Below are positions 25,043-32,817 of a stretch of 64,000 nucleotides of DNA, one piece after another. Origin of the DNA: Shimia sp965227725 (GTDB lineage: Bacteria; Pseudomonadota; Alphaproteobacteria; Rhodobacterales; Rhodobacteraceae); the NCBI RefSeq assembly GCF_965227725.1, contig NZ_CBDDGH010000001.1:434001-498000 (forward strand). Direction: 5' to 3'. Under the pieces are notes generated by a model. The model did not search any database. It saw only the letters and a list, made by a program, of their open reading frames with translations, and was not told where the DNA came from. A program made the position numbers and the translations under genes. Each line of letters opens with the position of its first letter. Positions within the stretch are counted from its first letter, which is position 1.

Positions 25043-25908
25043 TTCACCAGCTCCTTCCAGCTAACCGGAAACAACTGCTCAATGATCTCACCGATCTGCT
25101 TGGCTAGGTCTTGGGTCTCTTTCTGAGCGTGACTGTCCGTCCTTTGGATGAACAGATTGGCCCATGCGTACAGGTTCGCCGTGGCGATGACCTCAGTGTA
25201 CATGGATTGCGGGAGTACCATTCGAGCTTGCTCAGGGGAGCAACCCGTTGACAGTAGACCCTCATAACACAGAGTCCCGTAGTGAGCCATTTCATGGAAC
25301 ATGTTCAAACCGTAGTGCTCCCCGATTGGAGGGGTAACCTCCTCGTTGCTGGAACCTTGCTTCACGTTGTCTGCACGAAGCCGCATGGTGTCTGGAACAA
25401 AGAACTCAGGACTGTCATCCACGTACCGACGACTGACCTCATTATAAACAAACCCAGCGGTGTGCTTCATGATCTGCCGTGCGACGAAGATAGGCATCTT
25501 GAGGTGCAGAGTGATCGCCGTGTGAGCGAAGGGTGTCCAGTGAGGAGGCATCTTGCGGATGTGGTTCAGGAGGTCTTCAACCTCGTCCACAGCGTCAAAG
25601 TGAGGACCATCGTTTTCGTTGTAATCCATACACTCAGTAAGACGATAGTGTAGATTGTCCCAGTCCCCACTTGTGCATCCACGTGCGAGGAACCCAAGTA
25701 GACCTTGGTCAGCCTTGGACAACTGCTTGGTGTAACCAGAGAGGACGATAGCATCCTCGTTGTTGCCGTAGGTGAACTCAGACAAGGGGATTTCTTCCCC
25801 GCTGTGAGTATGCACCGCAACCATCTCTGAGGTCTTACCAAAGGAGACACGGGCTGCATTGACGACGCTTAGGTCTGTACCCATGTGGTCGATGTAGGTT
25901 GCTTTCAT
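25039..25908 (-). CDS. thyX: FAD-dependent thymidylate synthase ThyX (289 aa)
   Basis: Makes dTMP from dUMP with FAD and methylene-tetrahydrofolate. The start MKATYIDHMGTDLSVVNAARVSFG overlaps the upstream stop (TGATG); an earlier in-frame start at 25923 is less likely. ThyX features: the N-terminal NAARVSFGK, FVARQIMKHTAGFVYNEVSRRYVD in place of the usual RHRxxSxNExSxRY (NE.SRRY is kept), and ARMVLPQSMYTEVIATANLYAWANLF near the C-terminus (the RxxLP and nucleotide-binding region). It belongs to the phage nucleotide module. Confidence 0.9.
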   Translation of the reverse strand: MKATYIDHMGTDLSVVNAARVSFGKTSEMVAVHTHSGEEIPLSEFTYGNNEDAIVLSGYTKQLSKADQGLLGFLARGCTSGDWDNLHYRLTECMDYNENDGPHFDAVDEVEDLLNHIRKMPPHWTPFAHTAITLHLKMPIFVARQIMKHTAGFVYNEVSRRYVDDSPEFFVPDTMRLRADNVKQGSSNEEVTPPIGEHYGLNMFHEMAHYGTLCYEGLLSTGCSPEQARMVLPQSMYTEVIATANLYAWANLFIQRTDSHAQKETQDLAKQIGEIIEQLFPVSWKELVK

Positions 25909-26198
25909 CAGTTGTCGTTCCATTCCCGAAGAATGTCAGCGGCAAAATCACAACCTGACCAATTGTCCACGCCAGCTGCATCTAGCGCCGCCAACCACCG
26001 GACGTCCTCTTGCATGGACTCATATTCATCAGCGGAAACTAGAACGGCTGGGACTACTTCACAGTCCTCTTTACTCGCATAAGCGTAGCGGATGGCGTTA
26101 CTTGCGGCGGACTTGGTGTTGAACGCGAAGTGGCCTCGACGGCTCTCAACGAACTTCTTTGTCAGTCTGTTCAGAATAGCAAATTGCTTTTGGATCAT
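25908..26198 (-). CDS. phage protein of unknown function (96 aa)
   Basis: IQKQFAILNRLTKKFVESRRGHFAFNTKSAASNAIRYAYASKEDCEVVPAVLV..YESMQEDVRWLAALDAAGVDNWSGCDFAADIL. An N-terminal strand plus helix and a C-terminal helical hairpin; no motif recognised. It overlaps MazG upstream and ThyX downstream. Confidence 0.65.
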   Translation of the reverse strand: MIQKQFAILNRLTKKFVESRRGHFAFNTKSAASNAIRYAYASKEDCEVVPAVLVSADEYESMQEDVRWLAALDAAGVDNWSGCDFAADILREWNDN

Positions 26199-26515
26199 CG
26201 GTGGTCACCATCGCCTTTGAGGACACCACGATCTTGACGATCCATAAGTTGCTTCAGGTTGTACACTGCGCAATCTTCAAGGGTCGTTCCGGCTTCGTCA
26301 GCGAGCATCGCGAGGTACCAGAGGACACCCCCAAGTTCACATTTGACTTTCTCTTGCATCTCAGCGCGTCCGTAGTCGCCACGAAGGTGTTTCTTGACCT
26401 TACCAGCGACTTCGCCAGCTTCACTCGCCAGTCCGAGTGTCAGGTATTCAAGGGCAGTATGTTTGGGGAACACAGCCGTTTTCTTGGCCTGTGTGGTGTA
26501 TTGATTGAAATACAT
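26195..26515 (-). CDS. MazG-like nucleotide pyrophosphohydrolase (106 aa)
   Basis: Four-helix MazG/dUTPase-type fold: LTLGLASEAGEVAGKVKKHLRGD carries the EAGE metal-binding pair, and CELGGVLWYLAMLADEAGTTLEDCAVYNLKQL is the second helix pair. The family motif is ELGDVLWY, and the metal-binding Asp is Gly here (codon GGT), so activity may be reduced or altered. MazG-like proteins in phages are linked with nucleotide-pool or alarmone control. Two adjacent ATGs exist; the second (26513-26515) is used. Confidence 0.75.
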   Translation of the reverse strand: MYFNQYTTQAKKTAVFPKHTALEYLTLGLASEAGEVAGKVKKHLRGDYGRAEMQEKVKCELGGVLWYLAMLADEAGTTLEDCAVYNLKQLMDRQDRGVLKGDGDHR

Positions 26516-26519
26516 CATG

Positions 26520-26915
26520 TTATTGAATCCGTGCTAGTTCACGCTCAGCGAACCAAATGATTTTCTTGAGATCATAAGAGGCGTCGTTTCCGGCTTTCTT
26601 GCCGAGACGCCAAGCGGCCTTGAAGATGTTCCCCATGGCGAAGTTCATCTCTTGGTGCTCAATCAAGTCTTGAAGGTCTGTGATATCTTCAGGGAGCTTG
26701 TAGTAATCGCTTGAGCCACCATCAGAGACCGTAGCCCCATCCACTTGAAAGTCGGTGGTACAGACAGCTGGGTTGTAAGCAAAACCGTTGCTGAGAAACA
26801 AACTACCATCAGGCATGATATCCTTAACAGTCAGTTTATAAGCTCCACCTTGAAACTGTGAGCCGCTAATGTGGAAGACTTCATCTCCCACTCCAATTAT
26901 GTTTTTGGCGTCCAT
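26520..26915 (-). CDS. DUF3310-like phage protein (131 aa)
   Basis: The N-terminal 75 residues are beta-rich (GDEVFHISGSQFQGGAYKLTVKDIMPDGSLFLSNGFAYNP). The last 55 residues match the DUF3310 pattern (DLIEHQEMNFAMGNIFKAAWRLGKKAGNDASYDLKKIIWFAERELAR), which in T7 is part of gp1.7 nucleotide kinase. A link to nucleotide metabolism is therefore plausible but unproven. The start overlaps the exonuclease end. Confidence 0.7.
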   Translation of the reverse strand: MDAKNIIGVGDEVFHISGSQFQGGAYKLTVKDIMPDGSLFLSNGFAYNPAVCTTDFQVDGATVSDGGSSDYYKLPEDITDLQDLIEHQEMNFAMGNIFKAAWRLGKKAGNDASYDLKKIIWFAERELARIQ

Positions 26916-27694
26916 AGGACCACCTCTTCTTTTTCGAAATCGTATTCTCCGTCTCGCAAAATCCGTGCGACACGTGCTTGGACCAAGGCATCAGCCTCAG
27001 TCAGTCCCTGCTTGGCGTAGAGAGAGACAATACCCTCCCAGACGTTATCTGTAGGCTCTTTCTGCCATGTGTAACGTATCTCGCCTTTGTTCTTCCCAGA
27101 CTTGAGCTCACGTCCCACGTGGACGAGCTTGTAGGGGTCTCTGAGGAACTCTAGGGCTGTACCCTCACCGACACCTGGACAACCACCGTAGCCATCCGTT
27201 GTGTCTCCCATGAGGGCTTGCTTGAGGTGGAACTCCGATCCATCAGGATCAGTGATCTCCTCATAGTCGTCATCTACAAGGTGGGTCCCAACGCATTGCT
27301 TGAGGTCCTTGTCCATGGTCCAGATCGCATAACCGTCGCGGCTTGCGTACATACCCATGACATCATCAGCTTCCAGAGAGGGGAACTGAAGGATTTCCCA
27401 ATGCTGTCTCGCGTACTCTTCGAGAGCCTTGTAGACCACTGGCTTGCGGGTATCCTTACGATTACCTTTGTAGGTCGCGAGGATGTCTTTGCGCCAGTTG
27501 TGGGTATCGGACATTGCGAAAATCACATGGTCCGTTTGAGCCTGTTCTTCGAGTTGGCCCACCATTTCCTCAAGGATACCTTTAGCATCCTCGAATTTGC
27601 TCCAAAGGACCCAGACGTCTCCGAACTGGGTCTCTTTTTCTGAAGCAGCGGCGGCTCGATACAGGAGTAGATCACCGTCTACTATGAGCTTCAT
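26897..27694 (-). CDS. 5'-3' exonuclease (T7 gp6-like, 265 aa)
   Basis: Flap-nuclease family: VDGDLLLYRAAAA (first Asp), THNWRKDILATYKGNRKDTRKP, FPSLEADDVMGMYA (ExDD), IWTMDKDLKQ (DxD), and the helix-hairpin-helix segment MGDTTDGYGGCPGVGEGTALEFL. It removes RNA primers and degrades host DNA in T7. It follows the DNA polymerase gene by three bases. Confidence 0.92.
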   Translation of the reverse strand: MKLIVDGDLLLYRAAAASEKETQFGDVWVLWSKFEDAKGILEEMVGQLEEQAQTDHVIFAMSDTHNWRKDILATYKGNRKDTRKPVVYKALEEYARQHWEILQFPSLEADDVMGMYASRDGYAIWTMDKDLKQCVGTHLVDDDYEEITDPDGSEFHLKQALMGDTTDGYGGCPGVGEGTALEFLRDPYKLVHVGRELKSGKNKGEIRYTWQKEPTDNVWEGIVSLYAKQGLTEADALVQARVARILRDGEYDFEKEEVVLWTPKT

Positions 27695-27697
27695 GTC

Positions 27698-29512
27698 TCA
27701 GTGACATTCCTTCCAGTTGTTACCCACGATGTACTCGCCAGTAAGCGGTACGCGGATGTTGAAGTATTCTTGAGTTTTCTCGATTGCTTTGACACAGAGA
27801 TCACCGACCTCTGTCGAGTATTCCTTAGGAACACTCAGCTGCACCTCGTCGTGTATCCACGCCATCTGGTAGACAACATTGTGGAGGTTGTTCTCACGAA
27901 GAAGTTGGTGAAACTCGACTAGCCAGCGTTTACAAACCAAAGCACCAGCAGACTGCAAAAGAACATTAAGGGCAGCGTGATCGGATCGGACGTGAAGTTG
28001 GCGTCCATCCAGTCCCTTAAGGTAACCTTTGGTGTTCGCGGCTTTCTTGACGCCATCAATGAGATCCTTGAGTGCTGGGAGAGATTTAAGGAAGCGTTGC
28101 TTGAGAGCTCGTCCTCGTTTAGACCCTGCGCCAACAATCTCACCAATCTTCGCATCCCCTGCTCCGTACAAGAAGCCGTAGATGAAGGTCTTGGCGTTGT
28201 CTCGACTTGGTAGTCCAGCCGCTCTTTGGTTCTCTGTGTGGATGTCACCATTTACAACGACATCGCCATAAGCTCCGTTGTCATATCGTGCCATGAAGTG
28301 CGCAAGCATTCGGAGCTCAAGTCCTGACACGTCACAACCAATTTGAACATGGTCGGGACAAATGGGTCCGAACAAGGCACGACACTCTTTACCACGGTAA
28401 GCTCTAACGGAGGGTACTTGAGCAAGGTTTGGGTGGCTGTGAGTAGCCCGACCTGTGACAGCCCCGTTAGTGTTAATTGAGCCGTGTATTCGGTTGTTGG
28501 TCGCATACTTAATCCATGCTTTCTGACCATCCCCAAGTTGCCCGAGGACTTTCTTGACTTGGAAATACTTGGCCAGTTGTTTTGCTTCAGGGTACGGAAG
28601 TGAGTTCAGGATCGTCTCATCGACCTTAGGCTTTCCGCTCTCGGTCATTTCCTTAGGTTTCCACCCACGGACACGCTTGAGGCGGTCTGCAATGTGGTCC
28701 CGAGATCCTGGGTTGAACACTTGGAGCTTCACGGGCTGGTACTCATTACCAGCTTCGCGATACTCCCCAGTCTTCATCTTGGTGGTACGTTTGTACGTCT
28801 TGGTCGTACCGTTCTTGACCCACCAAGGCTCAAAGAGACCCTGTAGTTCTTCTTCTAGCTCCACGCGCTCTAAGGTGAGTTCGTGGTAGAGTTGGTCAGC
28901 GGCTTCCTGATTGAAACCAAATCCATTGCGCTCTTGTTGAGCACAGATGAAGGCCACCTCATGTTCAAGCTGAAGGGCTTGTTGTGAGTATTCCTTCTCT
29001 TCGATCTTCTGGAACAGGAGCTTCGTCACTTCGACGTCCTGCTCACAGTAATCCTGCATCTCCTGCGACCAGTTAGCCCAAGGATCGAGACCTTCAGCCT
29101 CCATCTCTTTTGCGTAGTCGCCCTTCCAGTTATCCAGACGCCAACCCCAAGCTTCGAGACCGTGAGACCCTGCCAGTTTCATTGGCATCTGGGTCTTGTT
29201 TCCTCGAATGCGCTTGAGGTCTGTCTCTTGGATGTTCGGCCAGATCAGGCGGGAACAAACCAGAGTGTCGATCACTCGGAACTCAGCAACTTCGAAATCT
29301 GGGTAGATCTTCTGGATTGCTGGGATGTCGAATTTGATAATGTTGTGACCGATAATGAAATCAGCCTTCATCAGCATATCGACGCCGATGTGGATGTACT
29401 TTCCGTGATAGGAGAAGACTTCCCCCGTATCGACATCTTGCAATACGAGGGAATGGATTTTGGTTAGTTCATCAAGAAGACCGTCTGACTCTAGGTCAAA
29501 CGCTAGTCTAAT
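27698..29512 (-). CDS. DNA polymerase, family A (T7 gp5-like), AUU start
   Basis: Replicative polymerase of 604 residues. The 3'-5' exonuclease domain begins RLAFDLESDGLLDEL (D-x-E), with IIGHNIIKFDIPAI. Polymerase motifs: A, DVSGLELRMLAHF; B, RDNAKTFIYGFLYGAG; C, WIHDEVQLS; plus GRATHSHPNLAQVPS. No ATG, GTG or TTG exists before the exonuclease Asp: an in-frame TAA is immediately followed by ATT (29510-29512), which aligns with Met1 of T7 gp5, with AGGA nine bases upstream. A TTG start at 29443 would remove the first exonuclease motif. Confidence 0.93.
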   Translation of the reverse strand: MRLAFDLESDGLLDELTKIHSLVLQDVDTGEVFSYHGKYIHIGVDMLMKADFIIGHNIIKFDIPAIQKIYPDFEVAEFRVIDTLVCSRLIWPNIQETDLKRIRGNKTQMPMKLAGSHGLEAWGWRLDNWKGDYAKEMEAEGLDPWANWSQEMQDYCEQDVEVTKLLFQKIEEKEYSQQALQLEHEVAFICAQQERNGFGFNQEAADQLYHELTLERVELEEELQGLFEPWWVKNGTTKTYKRTTKMKTGEYREAGNEYQPVKLQVFNPGSRDHIADRLKRVRGWKPKEMTESGKPKVDETILNSLPYPEAKQLAKYFQVKKVLGQLGDGQKAWIKYATNNRIHGSINTNGAVTGRATHSHPNLAQVPSVRAYRGKECRALFGPICPDHVQIGCDVSGLELRMLAHFMARYDNGAYGDVVVNGDIHTENQRAAGLPSRDNAKTFIYGFLYGAGDAKIGEIVGAGSKRGRALKQRFLKSLPALKDLIDGVKKAANTKGYLKGLDGRQLHVRSDHAALNVLLQSAGALVCKRWLVEFHQLLRENNLHNVVYQMAWIHDEVQLSVPKEYSTEVGDLCVKAIEKTQEYFNIRVPLTGEYIVGNNWKECH

Positions 29513-29754
29513 TTAGGTAGTTCCTTATATTCAAAGTCCCATCCGTAATCACCCCAGATGGTGATCTCTGCCCACTCGCCCCGTCTCATGACAGGCTCGA
29601 GCCAACGACAGTCACCGTGAGCAACTTTTGCGGGATACCAAGCATACCAAACGTGCCACTTACCGAGACGTTCCTGCTTGTCTTTGAATGCTTGTTTCTT
29701 GCGTTTCTTATGAGCTTCCCACCAATCGGGAAGAGCATCGCAGTTAAACTTCAC
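29503..29754 (-). CDS. small phage protein upstream of DNA polymerase (83 aa)
   Basis: GTG start (29752-29754) overlapping the upstream gene end. Trp/Lys-rich: LPDWWEAHKKRKKQAFKDKQERLGKWHVWYAWYPAKVAHGDCRWLEPVMRRG. The W..WYAW.PV....G...WLE..... pattern is widespread in small phage proteins of unknown function. Its stop codon lies inside the initiation region of the polymerase gene, so translation may be coupled to the AUU start. Confidence 0.7.
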   Translation of the reverse strand: MKFNCDALPDWWEAHKKRKKQAFKDKQERLGKWHVWYAWYPAKVAHGDCRWLEPVMRRGEWAEITIWGDYGWDFEYKELPKLD

Positions 29755-29971
29755 GTGTTACGCCAGAGAACTCAGCGAGTTTGTCAGCCATGTTTCGAGC
29801 ATCTACGCTTTCAACCAAAGCCGCGCTTGCTTGCTCATGGATACGGTCAGCTTTGGCGCGTTTGCGTCCGTGTTTGACTTCCATATCTTTGGCAAGCTTG
29901 TCCAGTTGTTTTACCTTGCGATTGAAGGTCGCCATGATACCGGCGACAGAACGATTGCGAGACCAAAACAT
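29744..29971 (-). CDS. small coiled-coil phage protein (75 aa)
   Basis: After a short N-terminus, residues 13-75 (MATFNRKVKQLDKLAKDMEVKHGRKRAKADRIHEQASAALVESVDARNMADKLAEF) form a charged helix with coiled-coil periodicity. The start may be ATG 29971 or the internal ATG at 29935; neither has a clear ribosome site. Function unknown. Confidence 0.6.
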   Translation of the reverse strand: MFWSRNRSVAGIMATFNRKVKQLDKLAKDMEVKHGRKRAKADRIHEQASAALVESVDARNMADKLAEFSGVTREV

Positions 29972-29973
29972 AA

Positions 29974-30330
29974 TCAGTGAACCAATGTGTATCGGGTGTA
30001 ACTTTGACCTGTTACGGGGTTTGTCTTTGGGTGTGCTTGGAGTTCATGTCCCAGTGCTCGGATGTCGCTCAAGCGGCGATGGAAGGACTGGATGTTGTAC
30101 TCGAACATTGCCTCGCGTTGCGAAATAGAGCCAATGTTTTGCATGTGGTTCATAAGAACGTCCACTTGCGTCATTCGGAAATTTCCTTTTCGGAAGCCAC
30201 GCGCCTCTTTGTTTTTAATAATCAGAGACATAGTTGCGTGACATGGTGCAAATTTAAAATCATGTTGCGCCTTAAGCGCTAGGTCTTCCGCCAGTTCTTC
30301 AATACTCACTGTCGGTGTCACCTGACTCAT
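29974..30330 (-). CDS. winged-helix domain phage protein (118 aa)
   Basis: The start MSQVTPTVSIEELAEDL is inside the end of the primase gene (32-base overlap); a longer frame to 30396 is possible. The C-terminal 60 residues (MQNIGSISQREAMFEYNIQSFHRRLSDIRALGHELQAHPKTNPVTGQSYTRYTLV) match the phage winged-helix pattern ITQREA...G....R..RI..LR..G..I......G..Y..Y.L. Probably DNA-binding. Confidence 0.7.
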   Translation of the reverse strand: MSQVTPTVSIEELAEDLALKAQHDFKFAPCHATMSLIIKNKEARGFRKGNFRMTQVDVLMNHMQNIGSISQREAMFEYNIQSFHRRLSDIRALGHELQAHPKTNPVTGQSYTRYTLVH

Positions 30331-31972
30331 CTTCAAAAAGAGTGTCTTCAGATAGACGACCTGTCTGGTGGTCATAAACGAGACCACAAGCCTCACCAGT
30401 TTCTCCGGTAAAGCGGTTCTTCAATACTCGAATTTGAGTTCTGTCGGCGTTCTCAGGGTCCTGTTGATTTCTCTCAAGGCCCAACACCATGTCCGAAAGC
30501 TGAGCAATCGCCGCAGAGCCCCTCAATTGGGCTAGAGACGTTACTGCGCCTTCTTCGTGGCCCTTACCATCAGGGCGCTTTAGGTGGCTCACAAGGATCA
30601 AACCAATGCCCGTCTCTTCAACCAGAGACCGAAGCTTGGTCATCGCGACGTCAATTGCTCTGCGCTCATCTCCGATACCGTCATCGCCAGACACCACAAT
30701 AGACAAGTGGTCGAGAACGACCCAGCCGACACCAAGGCCAGAAGCCATGTACCGGATGTGATCCAAAAGGCGCTCGCTATTGAGAGAGCCAAAGTGATTA
30801 TAGAGATACAGGTTCCCAGAACCAGTGAGCGTTGAATAAGCCTCTTTAAGCTCATTTTGATCGACCTCCTCAGGGTCAGCTTTGATCAGCCTCGTGTTCA
30901 TCTCGATCCCCACGAGTTCTTGCATGGTTTTCTTCCAGCTTTCCTCGAGAGCGATGTAGCCTAGCTTCTGGCCCTGCGTTGAAACGATCCAATGAGCGAT
31001 TTCGCGGCAGAGTGACGACTTACCAATACCTGATCCGGCAGTAATAGTCGTAAGCTCCCTCTGGCGTAGACCCATCGTTTTGACGTTAAGACCGTCGAAT
31101 GGGTAAGGAATGGAGCTCGCCTCATCGACAGAGATGAAGTCATCCCACATTTCAGCGGGATTGATAATCGAGTCCGGTCTGTACTCTTTTGCGTTCCAGA
31201 TCGCATTGATGACCTCCTTGCCTGCACCCTTCAGTAGACACTCGTTGGCGTCCTTGTGAGGGAGGCTGGCGACGTAGCATTTACCTGGCGGGAACAACCC
31301 GACACACTTCTCAACGGCGTCTTGACCAGGCTCATCCATGTCGAACATGAGGATGACTTCATCAAAACTGTTGAGATATTGGAGTTCGCTTCGGATCGCC
31401 TTGGGTGCAGACCCAGCGCCATCCTTAACGGATACTACAGGCCACTTGTTGCCTTGTAGCTGGGAGACAGTAAGAGCGTCGATCTCGCCTTCGGTGACGA
31501 TGATTTTCTTACCGCCCGACTTCCAGAGCCACTTGCCGTAGAGGCTAGGAGCTTCCTTCGCTGGACCTCGCCAAACAAAATCTTTGTTCGGAAGACGAAT
31601 TTTCTGAGAGACAACACGTCCGTTTTCGTCCTTGTACTGCGCAACGTGGACATTCCGACCATTGAACTCAGCCCGAATGTAACCCCACTTTTTGCATGTT
31701 TCCTCTGTAATGCCTCGCTTTGCGAGAGCTTGCGGTGATCCTCTAAGGAGCGGAGAGCTCTTCGCAGAGACCCTATCTCCTCTTGGGACCACAGAGTCGT
31801 CTGGCTCATCTGCCAATCCAACCTCTGCTAATTGTTTCTGGGAAAAGTAAGGTCTGTCGCAGTTGCCCGAGAAGCAGTAACCATGACCATCGTCATAGAA
31901 ACCGAAAGCATCCGAAGATGCGCCGCACGGGCAAGGCTGACCAGACAGTACTAGCTCTGACTCATCACTCAC
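30299..31972 (-). CDS. primase-helicase (T7 gp4-like, 557 aa)
   Basis: A bifunctional replication protein. Zinc-binding region PCPCGASSDAFGFYDDGHGYCFSGNC (residues 13-38), TOPRIM primase core (VTEGEIDALTVSQL; ILMFDMDEPGQDAVEK), then a RecA-like helicase with Walker A TITAGSGIGKSSLCRE, Walker B VGWVVLDHLSIVV and LILVSHLKRPDG (sensor). The acidic C-terminus (EDTLFEDESGDTDSEY) is like the T7 gp4 tail that contacts the polymerase. GTG start overlapping the upstream stop. Confidence 0.94.
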   Translation of the reverse strand: MSDESELVLSGQPCPCGASSDAFGFYDDGHGYCFSGNCDRPYFSQKQLAEVGLADEPDDSVVPRGDRVSAKSSPLLRGSPQALAKRGITEETCKKWGYIRAEFNGRNVHVAQYKDENGRVVSQKIRLPNKDFVWRGPAKEAPSLYGKWLWKSGGKKIIVTEGEIDALTVSQLQGNKWPVVSVKDGAGSAPKAIRSELQYLNSFDEVILMFDMDEPGQDAVEKCVGLFPPGKCYVASLPHKDANECLLKGAGKEVINAIWNAKEYRPDSIINPAEMWDDFISVDEASSIPYPFDGLNVKTMGLRQRELTTITAGSGIGKSSLCREIAHWIVSTQGQKLGYIALEESWKKTMQELVGIEMNTRLIKADPEEVDQNELKEAYSTLTGSGNLYLYNHFGSLNSERLLDHIRYMASGLGVGWVVLDHLSIVVSGDDGIGDERRAIDVAMTKLRSLVEETGIGLILVSHLKRPDGKGHEEGAVTSLAQLRGSAAIAQLSDMVLGLERNQQDPENADRTQIRVLKNRFTGETGEACGLVYDHQTGRLSEDTLFEDESGDTDSEY

Positions 31973-32172
31973 TTACGGACGACTTGAGTCACCGTTTGTA
32001 GCTCAAAGTTCTCGAGTAGAACCTTGGCGATTTCTTTGGTCTCTTCGAGGGTGAACGACAGTGTTTTGTCTTCCAACTCAACAACTAGAGACCCTTCACA
32101 AGACGAACGAATTTCTTTGAGATTGCTCGCAGAGCATTTCGCCATAAGGTGATTTTCTTCGAACAACCGCAT
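31969..32172 (-). CDS. small phage protein (67 aa)
   Basis: MRLFEENHLMAKCSASNLKEIRSSCEGSLVVELEDKTLSFTLEETKEIAKVLLENFELQT. Layout of a strand-strand-helix mini domain, similar in its C-terminal half to the next gene upstream (both end in LSFTLEETKEIAKVLLENFEL / VVTLPDNTRDRLVQFILDNFEM), suggesting a paralogous pair. Starts in a TGATG overlap. Confidence 0.65.
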   Translation of the reverse strand: MRLFEENHLMAKCSASNLKEIRSSCEGSLVVELEDKTLSFTLEETKEIAKVLLENFELQTVTQVVRK

Positions 32173-32444
32173 CAGTAGTCCGCCTTAAGTGTCACTTTAG
32201 GCACCATCGCCATCTCAAAGTTATCCAAGATGAATTGGACCAGTCGGTCTCGAGTATTATCAGGGAGCGTGACCACTTGATCATCGAAGGTCATCTTCAT
32301 GGCACCTACAGAGTCCAGAGAAACCTTGAGGGTGTCTGCGACGGAAGACGCCGGATTGCTGAAAGGCATTTCCATAATACGTGTCTGAGAAATTGAGCCA
32401 TTAGTAGGAGTGCGGTTAACGCGCAGTGTTGGTGTAGATTTCAT
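32172..32444 (-). CDS. small phage protein (90 aa), paralogue-like to its neighbour
   Basis: The start MKSTPTLRVNRTPTNGSIS overlaps the endonuclease I stop (ATGA), preferred over an ATG at 32456. The C-terminal segment MKMTFDDQVVTLPDNTRDRLVQFILDNFEMAMV mirrors the strand-helix end of the following 67-aa protein. No catalytic residues recognised. Confidence 0.65.
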   Translation of the reverse strand: MKSTPTLRVNRTPTNGSISQTRIMEMPFSNPASSVADTLKVSLDSVGAMKMTFDDQVVTLPDNTRDRLVQFILDNFEMAMVPKVTLKADY

Positions 32445-32815
32445 TCTTCGAACCAATCTTTTGGGATGAATTTGTCGGCATATTTGAAGCCGTATTTCTC
32501 ACACCAATCGGCATATGTGGTCTTTGACCGTTTCGAGATTTTCTGTTTCGAATTGGAGAACACGAACCTGATATCTAGGTCTGGGTGTTGCTCCTTAATG
32601 AGCCTTTGTTTCTGCCGATCAGCAGTTTCAAAGCGGCCCTTGGTCTCCACAATGATACCGTTATCCAGAATAAAATCTGGCGTGTAGCGTGAGGGTTTTG
32701 CGGGTTTGAGGTAAGGAATTACTTCCTCCTCATACCGGAATGAGCGGCCCAACTTTGTGATCTGTTGGGCCACCTGCCGCTCTAATCCTGAGCGGAACCG
32801 GATTTCTTTAGACAG
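32441..32815 (-). CDS. endonuclease I, Holliday-junction resolvase (T7 gp3-like), non-canonical start
   Basis: All T7 endonuclease I active-site positions are present: the Glu in FRSGLERQV (T7 Glu20), YEEEVIPYL (Glu35 region), YTPDFIL (Asp55) and VETKG (Glu65/Lys67). The only conventional start, GTG 32773, lies after the first catalytic Glu. Between an in-frame TGA and that Glu the frame has no ATG, GTG or TTG, only CTG (32813-32815) or ATC (32801-32803). The gene begins three bases after the SSB stop, so re-initiation on CUG or AUC is likely. About 124 aa against 149 in T7. Confidence 0.88.
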   Translation of the reverse strand: MSKEIRFRSGLERQVAQQITKLGRSFRYEEEVIPYLKPAKPSRYTPDFILDNGIIVETKGRFETADRQKQRLIKEQHPDLDIRFVFSNSKQKISKRSKTTYADWCEKYGFKYADKFIPKDWFEE

Positions 32816-32817
32816 AC

